Assembly (NCBI GenBank): GCA_016789205.1
Contig: JAEURF010000001.1
Span: 1-64,000 of the forward strand
Direction: 5' to 3'
Length of the DNA stretch: 64,000 bases
DNA from: Anaerolineales bacterium
GTDB lineage: Bacteria; Chloroflexota; Anaerolineae; Anaerolineales; Villigracilaceae
A program made the position numbers and the translations under genes. The notes under the pieces were generated by a model that worked only from the letters and a program-made list of their open reading frames with translations, did no database searches and had not been told where the DNA came from. Position 1 is the stretch's first letter. The number at the start of each line of letters is the position of its first letter. Shown one piece after another: positions 41,701-50,163 of this stretch.

Positions 41701-44531
41701 CCGAGTTTTAACAATTGGGTAGACAAAGAAATAGCTAAGCGATCCAGCGAAATTTTTCCTGGGTAGTCTTCAAGGAGTGCAAGCCATGACTTTCTTGCTG
41801 TTAAATTAACTCCTGAAACATTCAACCACCAAGTTAGCGCTTCTGTCAATAAATCGCTGTGACTTTCAGAAAATTTTTGCCGTGCTAAGCTATCCACCGC
41901 CGCGGTAGATTCACTTTGTAGAGCCTCAAAAATTTCAGGGTTTATCGCTTGTAGGGATGACGGTATGGGACCCATTGATTTCAGCGTACGTAGAAAACCA
42001 ATTAAATCACTCCAATAGGTCCTAAGTGACTGTATTAGGGCCATGCGAATTAGATCTCTGTAATGATCTCGTTGCATACCTGCTGCTAGCTTTGCTGCAT
42101 CTTGACGGCTATCCGAGAATATAACAAGTTTTCTGTTTGATCTAGCTCCCGTTTGATTGGCTTCAGGCATTTCGCGCATTAACCCCCCGGCCAATACTTG
42201 TGCAGCTTTTTGAAATCCAGTGCGATGGTTCCTTAGGGGAGTAGGATTATTTTCATGTTTTGAAAAATCTGTCTCGCAACGGGGACAACGAGTTGGGAAT
42301 GCAGATTCCTCTTTAACTTTTTCAGTATTTGTGTTTCTTGTAATTTTAAGTGTGTAAGTCCAACCTTCTCTACCATCCTCTGGATTTTTACCTTTAGTAT
42401 TTTTAACCAACAGACCTGACGTAGGATCTAGCTGGGCTTTAACCCAAGCTCGGTCAAAATCGCCTTGTTTATAAACATGAATTGGAGCTGTCTGCCAGTC
42501 ATTGGGCCAGAAAAGAGCATAATCTGTGTACTTTCGTCTAGTGCTTATTTTATCTGGTACACCTTCTAAATTAATTTCGTCTGCGGTTATGACGTCTGTA
42601 GATTGTCCAATATTTTGTCGATATCCACCAAGAAAAATATCTCCACATACTTCGCAAACAATTAAATCTAAAACTCTTGAGCCACAAGCATCACATGTTA
42701 GCCTATGTGATGCATAGACCGCTCCTACAGACGGTTTCGGATCCTGTCGATCTGCACATGAAGGATGAGAACAGTCGGGATTGCTGCAAACCCACAAATT
42801 CTGTAGATTATGGAAGAATAAATGTCCACGGACAGGTTGGGCCGAAGCTTTATTTTCCCTATTCTGTGAAAACGCCAATGCTAACAAGAATCCACGCATA
42901 GCTGGCGAGACTAGTTCTGTGGAAACAGAATCGTTCGATGAATAATCAAATAATACCTTGTCTAGATCTGTAATCTTTGTTGGTCTTACCGTTTCATCTT
43001 TGTGAAGGCTCTGGCTCGCATCTCTTAAAATATCAGCAGCAGTGACAAATCCATCCGCCGTTGCACCTAGTTTATTTAGGGCTTCGGCAAGTTTTATTTT
43101 GGGCTCAACTCGATCATTGCTAGGATACTTTAGCTCCATGGCTAGATCCGATATGGCCAGAGGATTTTCGAAGGGAGGACTCATTGGGTCTAGAGGATCT
43201 GGTTGAATTTTTGCGGCGAAATTTTCGAAGGCTCTTTGGTGTTGTCTTAGAACAAATCGGGCGTTTTTTCTGGGAGGCTCTTGTTCGCCTTTAATAAATT
43301 CAAAATTATCACGTCCAAAGAATTCTTGGAGGAATTTTTTGCCTTCATTTGAATTATCCAAGCTGGCTGAAGTAGCCAATATGCGCAATTGCTTAGATTC
43401 AGGATCTAAGCCAAGACGGTTTAACAACAGACGAAGTATATAGGCAACTTCTGTTCCAGGGGTTCCACGATAAGAATGTAGTTCGTCGATAATCAGATGA
43501 AACAATCTTTCGGGCTTCCCGCTTTCTTTGCCAGGATCTTCCATAAGCCATTGCCGGGTAGAATCAAAGATTGAATCCTCTATGCTCCGCATAAGCATGA
43601 TATTTAGCATTGAATAATTTGTAATTAGGATATCGGGGGGTGTCTGTTGAATATCCCAACGAGACCACATTTCCCCACTCATGGGATCAGGGAAATACCA
43701 TTGCATTTCGGATGTGGCCTCATCGTCAGGGTTTGCATCTACTACATCTATGATTTTCCTATAAGACTCATCGACCTTGTTAAGTTCCCGCCTCAACCGA
43801 CTTAGTGTAGTAGAGTTTTCAGGGCCTGGAACCGATGTAAGCGATGTATATCTCCCATAGGTAATCCTGTTTCCACCACGATCACGATCCAACCAATTAG
43901 TAATTTCTGTAGAGGAAAGGGTTTGGCGTAAACGCCTTAACTGGTCCTCGACCAGCGCGTTTAATGGATACAAGATTAGCCCGCGCACTGCGGCTGGACG
44001 GTTCATATGTTCCCATTGTTTGACTCGATTTGCACCGGCTTTGCGCCACCACTCTCTAGTTGATGATGGACGTGATGCGTTGGGCCAAATCATAGATTCA
44101 TTTGCTATTTGGGCCAACAAAGGCAAAAGGAAAGCTTCTGTCTTTCCTGAGCCAGTTCCTGTAGTTACCACAACATCTTTGGAATCTATTACGCTCGCTT
44201 TTAAGGCGTCCCATTGATGCTGATATAAAGGACGCGAAGACGGGAATAGCGTTTTTGCAAGGTTTTTAAGATCGGAATAACCCGCGGGAAGACCTGCCTC
44301 TATTAATTCGGCACTCGCTTGATCTATGTCTATATCCCCATTTGTACTTCTGGCAGCTGCATATACAGGTACCGTCTCCAGTAAAGGAACCTGGCTCAAT
44401 GTTCCAAGCTTTCTCAAAAGTTCATCTCGCTCGTTTATAAGTGTTTCATCACGTAGCGGAAAAGCACTTTTGATATACATTCGGTAAATCTTTTCGAGGC
44501 GCAGATAAGTACCAACTACATCATGTAACAT
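38745..44531 (-). CDS. Giant DEAD/DEAH helicase with DUF1998 (DpdJ/DruE-like)
   Basis: About 1928 residues from ATG 44531 (GGAGAAACG upstream). Helicase motifs: V-T-T-G-T-G-S-G-K-T-E-A (Walker A, about 128-139), L-I-I-D-E-L-H-S-Y (about 340), A-T-S-A-S-L, and Q-R-V-G-R-A-G-R-R-G (about 1265-1275). Many Cys pairs (C-S-N-P-D-C-S-H-P-S-C, C-D-A-C-G, C-E-V-C-G, C-P-R-C, C-P-S-C) and a C-terminal DUF1998 with C-D-V-S-C-N-Q-C-L-R-D-Y. Similar helicases act in the Dpd and Druantia defence systems. It ends the four-gene minus-strand arm and overlaps the gene before it by 11 bp. Family subtype is uncertain. Confidence 0.9.
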   Translation of the reverse strand: MLHDVVGTYLRLEKIYRMYIKSAFPLRDETLINERDELLRKLGTLSQVPLLETVPVYAAARSTNGDIDIDQASAELIEAGLPAGYSDLKNLAKTLFPSSRPLYQHQWDALKASVIDSKDVVVTTGTGSGKTEAFLLPLLAQIANESMIWPNASRPSSTREWWRKAGANRVKQWEHMNRPAAVRGLILYPLNALVEDQLRRLRQTLSSTEITNWLDRDRGGNRITYGRYTSLTSVPGPENSTTLSRLRRELNKVDESYRKIIDVVDANPDDEATSEMQWYFPDPMSGEMWSRWDIQQTPPDILITNYSMLNIMLMRSIEDSIFDSTRQWLMEDPGKESGKPERLFHLIIDELHSYRGTPGTEVAYILRLLLNRLGLDPESKQLRILATSASLDNSNEGKKFLQEFFGRDNFEFIKGEQEPPRKNARFVLRQHQRAFENFAAKIQPDPLDPMSPPFENPLAISDLAMELKYPSNDRVEPKIKLAEALNKLGATADGFVTAADILRDASQSLHKDETVRPTKITDLDKVLFDYSSNDSVSTELVSPAMRGFLLALAFSQNRENKASAQPVRGHLFFHNLQNLWVCSNPDCSHPSCADRQDPKPSVGAVYASHRLTCDACGSRVLDLIVCEVCGDIFLGGYRQNIGQSTDVITADEINLEGVPDKISTRRKYTDYALFWPNDWQTAPIHVYKQGDFDRAWVKAQLDPTSGLLVKNTKGKNPEDGREGWTYTLKITRNTNTEKVKEESAFPTRCPRCETDFSKHENNPTPLRNHRTGFQKAAQVLAGGLMREMPEANQTGARSNRKLVIFSDSRQDAAKLAAGMQRDHYRDLIRMALIQSLRTYWSDLIGFLRTLKSMGPIPSSLQAINPEIFEALQSESTAAVDSLARQKFSESHSDLLTEALTWWLNVSGVNLTARKSWLALLEDYPGKISLDRLAISLSTQLLKLGVNPGGVSQEILVFESEKKKKPWYDCYDWNNQDTILPISEPSDAGRDQHLKDIHSALRAELMYALFPHAARTIEGLGQGRVTFRSGDNQTPTQKIIEAADLTIRMLGIRRRHLYAKSSYWPGNDTTLPSYLLKHLSNVGISDKEVHQELIKAGVGIPSLSNMVINPAQLFILEPKKIIEERLTGWRCPSCHAFYLHEATGICIDCKRQIKLEKAPVPLNFDYYTYLSEQSGKPFRMNCEELTGQTDKNTRPDRQRWFQDIFVHGEISAVQSVDLLSVTTTMEAGVDIGSLLAVMLSNMPPRRFNYQQRVGRAGRRGTGVSFAITFCRGRSHDDYYFQHLESITGDAPPVPYIDVSNKSESIFRRVLVKETLRLAFKSTGIASQIAQTANGADSVHGEFGLSTDWIPVHRERVLNWFNDSANEGILENIIDALSVQTEWGLNQNFKNFRDEMVTYLRTELVKIIDETSTSSSYIQTALSERLANAGLLPMFGFPTRVRPLYTIWPYSSQPWPPEWGVVDRDLDIAISQFAPGSQTVKDKAVHTAVGVVELQPNGPIVAVKPGLTPSLSEGNSEIIGICNSCSAVTKVGPSPIPFSGGVIPPLQTCPVCKSNTLRPIDAREPRGFFTDQVPTDFEGQFEWMARSTHPSMYFDADQSPTIVRNTNIKSFKNQIVSINDNGGVGGFDFYTATVSRKKNEGSGAYSIRPEYPTDPIYKPVRIDDNMSWRIALLSKRPTDILLAGIDNFPEGIYADPQTVEGRAAWYSFAFWLRTIACVQLDIDTNELQAGFRTYLSNDRPGGEAFLCDQLENGAGYCTFLGQPAQFEKLLEQADSSTINSIAAKWLDSPHGDVCDVSCNQCLRDYGNMSYHPLLDWRLALDMARIGLGNMKIDLVSNWGSSVNPWKKLVEITLPKMLVQLGYENRTKFGPLYGYVQPSRQKILIEAHPLWTANHADILTATQEAAQQNPGYQVNQLNPFRAIRRPSDYII

Positions 44532-45864
44532 CGTTTCTCCGATCAATACGTGCACCTAATTTGGCAGCAATGAGTTCAGCTAGGGATAAAGATACATTCT
44601 TGTAAATTATCCCATCCTTATGAATTGTGGGCAATTCTCCAGATGCTAAAATTAATGATCTTTCGTATATATCTGGAATACGATCGCCTATGGGTATATA
44701 GAAATAATTTTCGGGATAAGCATGAATGAAAATTGGAATGCGTTCCAAGTGTCGATTCGCTAAGTACCTGAGTCCGTACCAGTCTCCCTGAAACCATTTG
44801 CCTTGACCTGGGTCAAAAAAGTAATAATAATCAACTGGGATACCGTCCACGTTATGATGGGTTAATTTATACATCCCAAATTCATCAGGAGACTTTACCC
44901 ATTTCGAGAAATCTTTTCCCGTCCACTTTAGGATTTTATAGAGTTCTGGAAATATGGAGATTTCTCTCAGAAAACTCTGTTGCCAGCCTTGAATGTTAGG
45001 TAGCAAATCCGCTATTTTCTTAGACATATTTCCAAGCAACATGAGTTGCGTATTGAGCTGTCGCGAAATTTCAGGGAGTAGAGTCTGAACTTCAAGATTC
45101 GACTTGAAACTGATGAAGACACTATCTGGTGCTCCAAGGTTACTTTGAGCAGTTACCTCTTGATTTCGAAACGAATTTATTAAATTTGGAGACTGCCCAC
45201 CTGCGATAAAATATTTGTGATCCTGATCTTCACTTTCAATCTTAACAAGACAGGATGGGGCAATGGTCCAGTGTCCCTCGTCAATATACTCGCTATGTCC
45301 TAAAGACCGTAATCGGCGAAAAAGAAATCTTGGTTCGTTGGCTTTTTCCAATTTTAGTTCCTTACAAGCAGACCGATAACCTTGCCAACTTCCGTTTCCG
45401 TGGGCTGATAACCAATATAATAGATGGTTGTAAGATTGCCTCGCTTTTTCGTCTGGAACAGGTTCTTCAGACAGATCAAAAGGGTTGTAATCGATAGAAG
45501 TTTCAATTGCCTGAGGCATCCATTCAGCAAGTTGACGTGTATAGGCAATTTCTCTAAATCTTTGAAGCCAATGCTTCTTGAAATCCTCTTGAAAAATACA
45601 TTCACTAGCGGGGAATATATTAATATGTTGTAAGCGTAACCACTTTTCCAACTCGATAATTTCTGATGGAGGCTGTCCAATTACCTCACTATTTATCGCG
45701 ATAAAAAAATATAATTCATCTGGCCGTTTTGTTTTTGTTGGTTCTGTACAGATTCTAGGAGCATATTGCCCGAGATTCCTCTTTTTAATCTCCTTAACAA
45801 CCTTATCTGCTATAGCAGTTGGTGTCCCGCGCGTTCTGTAACCTCGATACCATAACTCATCCAT
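44521..45864 (-). CDS. Unrecognised protein of the TGT-helicase locus (447 aa)
   Basis: A 447-residue soluble protein without membrane segments. Notable parts are R-G-T-P-T-A-I-A-D-K-V (about 11-21), D-Y-N-P-F-D-L, P-V-D-Y-Y-Y-F-F-D-P-G-Q-G-K-W-F and G-D-W-Y-G-L-R-Y-L. A single wHTH-like helical region lies in the middle. I could not place it in any family. It lies 6 bp after the 567-aa gene and overlaps the helicase by 11 bp, so all four are one operon and likely a complex. Function unknown. Confidence 0.75.
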   Translation of the reverse strand: MDELWYRGYRTRGTPTAIADKVVKEIKKRNLGQYAPRICTEPTKTKRPDELYFFIAINSEVIGQPPSEIIELEKWLRLQHINIFPASECIFQEDFKKHWLQRFREIAYTRQLAEWMPQAIETSIDYNPFDLSEEPVPDEKARQSYNHLLYWLSAHGNGSWQGYRSACKELKLEKANEPRFLFRRLRSLGHSEYIDEGHWTIAPSCLVKIESEDQDHKYFIAGGQSPNLINSFRNQEVTAQSNLGAPDSVFISFKSNLEVQTLLPEISRQLNTQLMLLGNMSKKIADLLPNIQGWQQSFLREISIFPELYKILKWTGKDFSKWVKSPDEFGMYKLTHHNVDGIPVDYYYFFDPGQGKWFQGDWYGLRYLANRHLERIPIFIHAYPENYFYIPIGDRIPDIYERSLILASGELPTIHKDGIIYKNVSLSLAELIAAKLGARIDRRNDVT

Positions 45865-45870
45865 ACTCTT

Positions 45871-47574
45871 CTATCCCTCCTTAACCCATGCACCAAATAT
45901 GGATTGATTCTCCATTTGTATTGATCCATGTTTTTCCGGCGTCGACAATGTAATAGCGTCCCAGTCTATAATGGCTACTTGTCGTTCTCTGCCAGAATCA
46001 GAGTCGGATTCAGATCTTGCTCGAATTAGGTAGCGGCCAGGCACATCCCATTTGGGTTGCTTCTTATCATTAGAATTTACAGTAAAACTTTCATAAACTT
46101 CGTCCTCACCAACTCTAATAATCTGTAGTTCAAGGTCTCTTTCGAATGTAAAAATTGTAATCTCAGGTCCGTGATTGACGAGCCAGGCATTGGTATTGGG
46201 ATCTTTCAGTCCACCATTTAAGGAAATAGTCGTCGAGTTTCGAGGTCGCAGTTGGTTTAATAAATTTTTTTGTGCGATGGAGACACCGGTCCAAGCATCA
46301 CTAACGACTACAAGATCGGAAAACTCCAACCAAGCACCTATTTCTTTCGGGGTTTTCGACCAAACCAGTAATCCTTCATTTTTCAAGACTTTGAGGTCGG
46401 TTTCAAGCTCCTTTTTTGCAAGTAGCAGGAAAGGGATACCTAATTCGGGCCTTTCCTCCCATGAAGCAAATATTCCGGAATCACGGAATTCCGGGTCGGG
46501 CAATAAAATCCAAAAATCTCTTTTTGGCAAAATTAATTTATTGGCTACACGGCTACTATTTGTAATTAATTCCAATCCCTTCTCGATTTCATCAATCGCA
46601 ATATTCCACTTCAAGGTCTCAAACCAACCAGGCCTATCTACAATTAGTGCTGCATTTTCGCTTTTAAATGTAACTGTTATCTCTATATCTTGAATGGATC
46701 GCTTCGGCTGTTTAGGTAGCAGATAAAATTGTGATTCATTTGAACGAAAATTCTCAGTTCGATACAAACCCATCAGCAGAGGGTTACTAAAAGTGTCTCT
46801 AAACGCTTCAGTGCGTTCGGATTGCTTTCCACTTGCCACCCACATTCCAAAAACCTCGAATATCGCATCCGCCAGCGCTTCATATCTTTGAGAGCCAAGT
46901 TTTCCATCTACTTCTATCAGCTCTTGCAAATATTTAGTCAGATAATTGAAATCATGACGCAGTTTCAGGATGATTTCATCTTTATCCAAAAAATCAGGAT
47001 ATTTGTTTTGATAGTTGCTAAAAAAGTTCCATAATGAATCTTTATCTGACTGTCTGAGCAGCGGTTGGGATCTGGCGTATGTAAAATATCGCTCACCACG
47101 CATCGAAGCTGTGGGTTCATAACCATTAACTCTTAGCCAGTTATTCCAATTTTCCCATAAGCTTTTCTCTGCTCCACCTTCCATTGCTGATGGCCTGCCT
47201 TGATCAACCGGAAGGCCCAACATTGAATTAAAGTGATAGAAGTAATCCCCTCTAGCAACGCCTTGATCAACATTATCACCCATACGATAAGCTGCAAGTA
47301 CCATAAAGCAAAGAAACCCAAAGTATGGGGGAGTTTGGTGATGTTGTTCCTGAAAGATAATGGGCTCTACAGATAAATGGTTTAAACGAACATTATTATT
47401 ACGTATGCAGCGTTCCTGTATTACTTCGAGAAAATTGCCCGGTAAGGTGTTCAACGTGCCGGAAATGAAATTAATCGCTTCATCGTCAATTGCCAAGTAA
47501 ATACGGGATCCTCGAGGCATCCCTGAAATTACATATTTTAACAATGCTTCATTCCACTCTTCATAACTAGCCAT
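45871..47574 (-). CDS. Unrecognised protein of the TGT-helicase locus (567 aa)
   Basis: A 567-residue soluble protein. It opens with a domain carrying Y-F-Y-H-F-N-S-M-L-G-L-P-V-D-Q-G-R-P (about 110-127), K-S-L-W-E-N-W-N-N-W-L-R-V-N-G-Y-E-P-T, and S-Q-P-L-L-R-Q-S-D-K. The C-terminal half is rich in beta strands (D-V-P-G-R-Y-L-I-R-A-R). The N-terminal pattern recalls a domain seen in other helicase-associated defence genes, but I cannot name it. It lies between the SF1 helicase and the 447-aa gene with short gaps. Confidence 0.75.
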   Translation of the reverse strand: MASYEEWNEALLKYVISGMPRGSRIYLAIDDEAINFISGTLNTLPGNFLEVIQERCIRNNNVRLNHLSVEPIIFQEQHHQTPPYFGFLCFMVLAAYRMGDNVDQGVARGDYFYHFNSMLGLPVDQGRPSAMEGGAEKSLWENWNNWLRVNGYEPTASMRGERYFTYARSQPLLRQSDKDSLWNFFSNYQNKYPDFLDKDEIILKLRHDFNYLTKYLQELIEVDGKLGSQRYEALADAIFEVFGMWVASGKQSERTEAFRDTFSNPLLMGLYRTENFRSNESQFYLLPKQPKRSIQDIEITVTFKSENAALIVDRPGWFETLKWNIAIDEIEKGLELITNSSRVANKLILPKRDFWILLPDPEFRDSGIFASWEERPELGIPFLLLAKKELETDLKVLKNEGLLVWSKTPKEIGAWLEFSDLVVVSDAWTGVSIAQKNLLNQLRPRNSTTISLNGGLKDPNTNAWLVNHGPEITIFTFERDLELQIIRVGEDEVYESFTVNSNDKKQPKWDVPGRYLIRARSESDSDSGRERQVAIIDWDAITLSTPEKHGSIQMENQSIFGAWVKEG

Positions 47575-47592
47575 GTAGGTCCTTTTACAAAT

Positions 47593-49566
47593 CTAAGCCT
47601 GCCGCCAATCGATTAGCTCTTCGTGTTGGAGCGTAATTTTCTTTAATACATCTTTTATGATGGACTGCTTGCGACTCACCTGTATTACCATCGTGTCCAT
47701 TGCGCGAGTGAGAGGTATCATGAGCCATCTCGCAGCAAGCAATTTGGCTTCCGAGTCATTTGAGTTATTTGATCTGATTTGATTTAGTTTAGTTAAATAA
47801 AACTCGTCCAGTCCATACAATATCGTAGACCAACCTTCCAGTCCACGACAAGACTCGTATTGAACAATTCTCAGTTGGTCGTTATCTGTTGGATAAGAAT
47901 CTCTTCCTATGGAAAGAGTACCATCCCACGTCTTTATGTTCCAGCTTTGAAGCAGTCCTGGAACATAATTTGCATTGACTAAGGAGGATATAGATAATTG
48001 TTGACTCATGGAAGAAGGTATACAAACCAAGAGATCTATAGGCTCATTTCCCGCTTGTTTCGCACTATTCATGATTTCATGAATTAATTCTTCAGTGGAT
48101 TCAAGTTTATCAGTCTCGAAAATTACTATTCTCCCGCCTGGGACCAGCTGATTTGGTTCCCACTCAGATTGTTGTAGACCAAATTCTCCGGCAAAAGACG
48201 TGATACATGATGTAAGGCCTGCCTTCATCCGCAAGCATCGTCGCAACGGCAATATTCTATATTGTTCTTTCTTTAGATCACCGCGCCAATCAGCTGGTAT
48301 GTCTTCCCGAATTAGTTGATCTATCCCATCCGCAATTGTAAAAAAATTATAACCAAATAACTTAAAGAGTATATCTCGCTCGTCACTTGGCCAATCTTGA
48401 CCTTCGTCGACAAAAATAAAATCCCAGTCAAATTTGTATGCTTCAGATTGCAGCATTGTTTGAATATCTTCGTATGTAATTACGCCTGAAGACAATAGTC
48501 GCAGTATTTCTTTTTTGTGTTCGGAATATTTTTCTAGGAATTCACCTTCACCTGCCACGATAACTCCCAGCGTTTTCATAATTTGATAGAAAAAACTATA
48601 ACTTGTCTGAATTTGGATGCTCTTTTCCGCGGCAACATCACCAATTCCCATGATTGTCATTAATCGTCGTAAGTCTGCAACTAGTGCGCGATTATAGGTA
48701 AGTACTAATATTCTTGAAGCTCTTTCGTCATATAGGTGCTTAGCTAATTGCAAAAGACTAATTGTTTTCCCTGTACCGCCTCGACCACGCAATATCATTA
48801 GCTGTTTGCCAACCAATGAATCTAGGCCAAGCTCTAGGGAAAGTCTTTGATTTATTTGCTCCATTCGCCGTCGATCCATGTTCGTTGGAGTAATTTCCTT
48901 GGTGAGCATCAACGCGATATTTTCCAACATTTCACGGGATTCGAGGTCAGAATTAAGTGTCCATTGTCCGGCATATCGTTGGGGTGCGTGAAGTTGTCCA
49001 GCAACATTGATGAATAACAACCAATTCGCTTCGCTTCCCAATATGTTATGTGGTCGGTTTGGGAGATCTACGGAAGGAACGTTTCTCAGCCAAATTAACG
49101 GCACAATCCATGGGACTCGTCTAAAGCCTTGTAACCTCAAATAATTGATAATGGATTGCTTTTGTTCTTCATTTTGATGTGTGGCATTGTGCCATTTCTT
49201 TGATGTAGGATATTTAACCTCTACGTTTGTGCCCGTAAAGCGAATGTTAGGGGAGGAGTGTTCTTTTACCTCAATTGCAAAACAAAAACTCTCGACAACA
49301 ATTTCTTCCGGCAACTGAATCTCGCCATTAGGATTGATAAATTGTAAAAAGGGTTTATAAGTTATTCCGGACTTAAATACGCCTAATAGAAGTAAATCGA
49401 CATCTCGCACACGTTGTCCATGGCATTTTATCCCCACTAATATGTAAATATGGTCTTCTGTACTATCTTTTAGACTTGGCCACGCTTCGATGATTAGCTG
49501 CTCAAGTTTGATGGCAGCCTGATATTCACTATTGTTTGGGTCAATGTGTCCGGAAACACGGATCAT
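47593..49566 (-). CDS. SF1 (UvrD-like) DNA helicase with N-terminal nuclease-like domain
   Basis: 657 residues from ATG 49566 (GGAGG upstream). The N-terminal 160 or so has E-V-K-E-H-S-S and V-E-V-K-Y-P-T, resembling a NERD/PD-(D/E)xK-type region. The helicase part has the Walker A R-G-R-G-G-T-G-K-T-I-S (about 258-268), T-Y-N-R-A-L-V, I-F-V-D-E-G-Q-D-W (motif II, about 385) and C-R-G-L-E-G-W (motif V). P-L-T-R-A-M-D is motif VI. It unwinds DNA and may cut it. It is the first gene of the minus-strand arm, divergent from the TGT arm. Confidence 0.82.
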   Translation of the reverse strand: MIRVSGHIDPNNSEYQAAIKLEQLIIEAWPSLKDSTEDHIYILVGIKCHGQRVRDVDLLLLGVFKSGITYKPFLQFINPNGEIQLPEEIVVESFCFAIEVKEHSSPNIRFTGTNVEVKYPTSKKWHNATHQNEEQKQSIINYLRLQGFRRVPWIVPLIWLRNVPSVDLPNRPHNILGSEANWLLFINVAGQLHAPQRYAGQWTLNSDLESREMLENIALMLTKEITPTNMDRRRMEQINQRLSLELGLDSLVGKQLMILRGRGGTGKTISLLQLAKHLYDERASRILVLTYNRALVADLRRLMTIMGIGDVAAEKSIQIQTSYSFFYQIMKTLGVIVAGEGEFLEKYSEHKKEILRLLSSGVITYEDIQTMLQSEAYKFDWDFIFVDEGQDWPSDERDILFKLFGYNFFTIADGIDQLIREDIPADWRGDLKKEQYRILPLRRCLRMKAGLTSCITSFAGEFGLQQSEWEPNQLVPGGRIVIFETDKLESTEELIHEIMNSAKQAGNEPIDLLVCIPSSMSQQLSISSLVNANYVPGLLQSWNIKTWDGTLSIGRDSYPTDNDQLRIVQYESCRGLEGWSTILYGLDEFYLTKLNQIRSNNSNDSEAKLLAARWLMIPLTRAMDTMVIQVSRKQSIIKDVLKKITLQHEELIDWRQA

Positions 49567-49664
49567 ACAACACACCCTCCAGAAGTCAAAAAAACAATTA
49601 CTGGGATTTTACACCATCCGGCGAGCAATCTGCAGTTTTAAGTGGCTTCTATCAATGCACAGGG

Positions 49665-49670
49665 TATAAT
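49665..49670 (+). promoter_or_regulatory. -10 box of the TGT-arm promoter
   Basis: TATAAT in the 160-bp gap between the divergent arms, immediately before the palindrome at 49674. It lies upstream of the acetyltransferase start. No strong -35 hexamer is obvious. Confidence 0.5.
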
Positions 49671-49673
49671 AAT

Positions 49674-49695
49674 TCTGGGCAACTGGTTGCCCAGA
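49674..49695. promoter_or_regulatory. Perfect 10-bp palindrome next to the -10 box (operator or hairpin)
   Basis: TCTGGGCAAC and GTTGCCCAGA are exact inverses separated by TG. It begins four bases after TATAAT and lies over the expected transcription start, so a bound repressor would block it. In RNA the two-base loop would be tight, so a DNA operator is more likely. It is the only strong dyad in the gap between the two arms and may coordinate both. Confidence 0.75.
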
Positions 49696-49725
49696 ACTTG
49701 GTTGACGATCATTAAGGCTAAAAAG

Positions 49726-50163
49726 TTGATTATTAAAGCTAATATAGAATATGTTGACCTTATTAAAAAGATCGCTGATGCCAATCGTCACGAGTTGGGT
49801 TTTACTTTGCGTATCCAAATTCAAGAGGCAGTGGAGCAAGACCGAGTTCTTGTCAGCCTAATTGAAGGCAAATTAGTCGGATTTCTAATATATCGCCATC
49901 GGAAGAAGGATACGCAGACGACATTAGCTGAAATATGCATTAGTAAGGAGTTTCGTGGAGAAGGTATAGGAAGAGAACTTGTAAATGCATTGATAAATGA
50001 AAGTAAGAAAATGTCCCGGTCCTATATTCAACTTAAATGCCCTGTTGGTTTGTACGCCAATGAGTTTTATAAACAACTTGGTTTTCATTGCATAGCAACG
50101 CAGCCGGGAAAGACGAGAAGCCTAAATGTTTGGAGAATTCAAATAGATAAGGCAGAGGATTAA
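49726..50163 (+). CDS. GNAT-family N-acetyltransferase
   Basis: About 145 residues from a TTG at 49726 (AAGG upstream); a GTG at 49642 is the longest frame but would include the promoter. GNAT motifs: L-V-G-F-L-I-Y near 48, E-I-C-I-S-K-E-F-R-G-E-G-I-G-R-E-L-V motif A (about 66-84), and A-N-E-F-Y-K-Q-L-G-F near 115-124. It transfers an acetyl group from acetyl-CoA. It is translationally coupled to the TGT-like gene (TAATG overlap), so it may modify the inserted base or a partner protein. Start uncertain. Confidence 0.8.
   Translation: MIIKANIEYVDLIKKIADANRHELGFTLRIQIQEAVEQDRVLVSLIEGKLVGFLIYRHRKKDTQTTLAEICISKEFRGEGIGRELVNALINESKKMSRSYIQLKCPVGLYANEFYKQLGFHCIATQPGKTRSLNVWRIQIDKAED

Noticed and set aside
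38745..44531. Assignment of the helicase locus as classic DISARM
   Set aside because: DISARM requires a DNA methyltransferase with DrmA/DrmB/DrmC. None is next to this helicase; the TGT and transporter fit a Dpd-like idea better.
49674..49783. preQ1 riboswitch in the leader of the TGT arm
   Set aside because: The 10-bp palindrome has a two-base loop, and I found no preQ1-I C-rich loop or A-rich tail. A DNA operator fits better.
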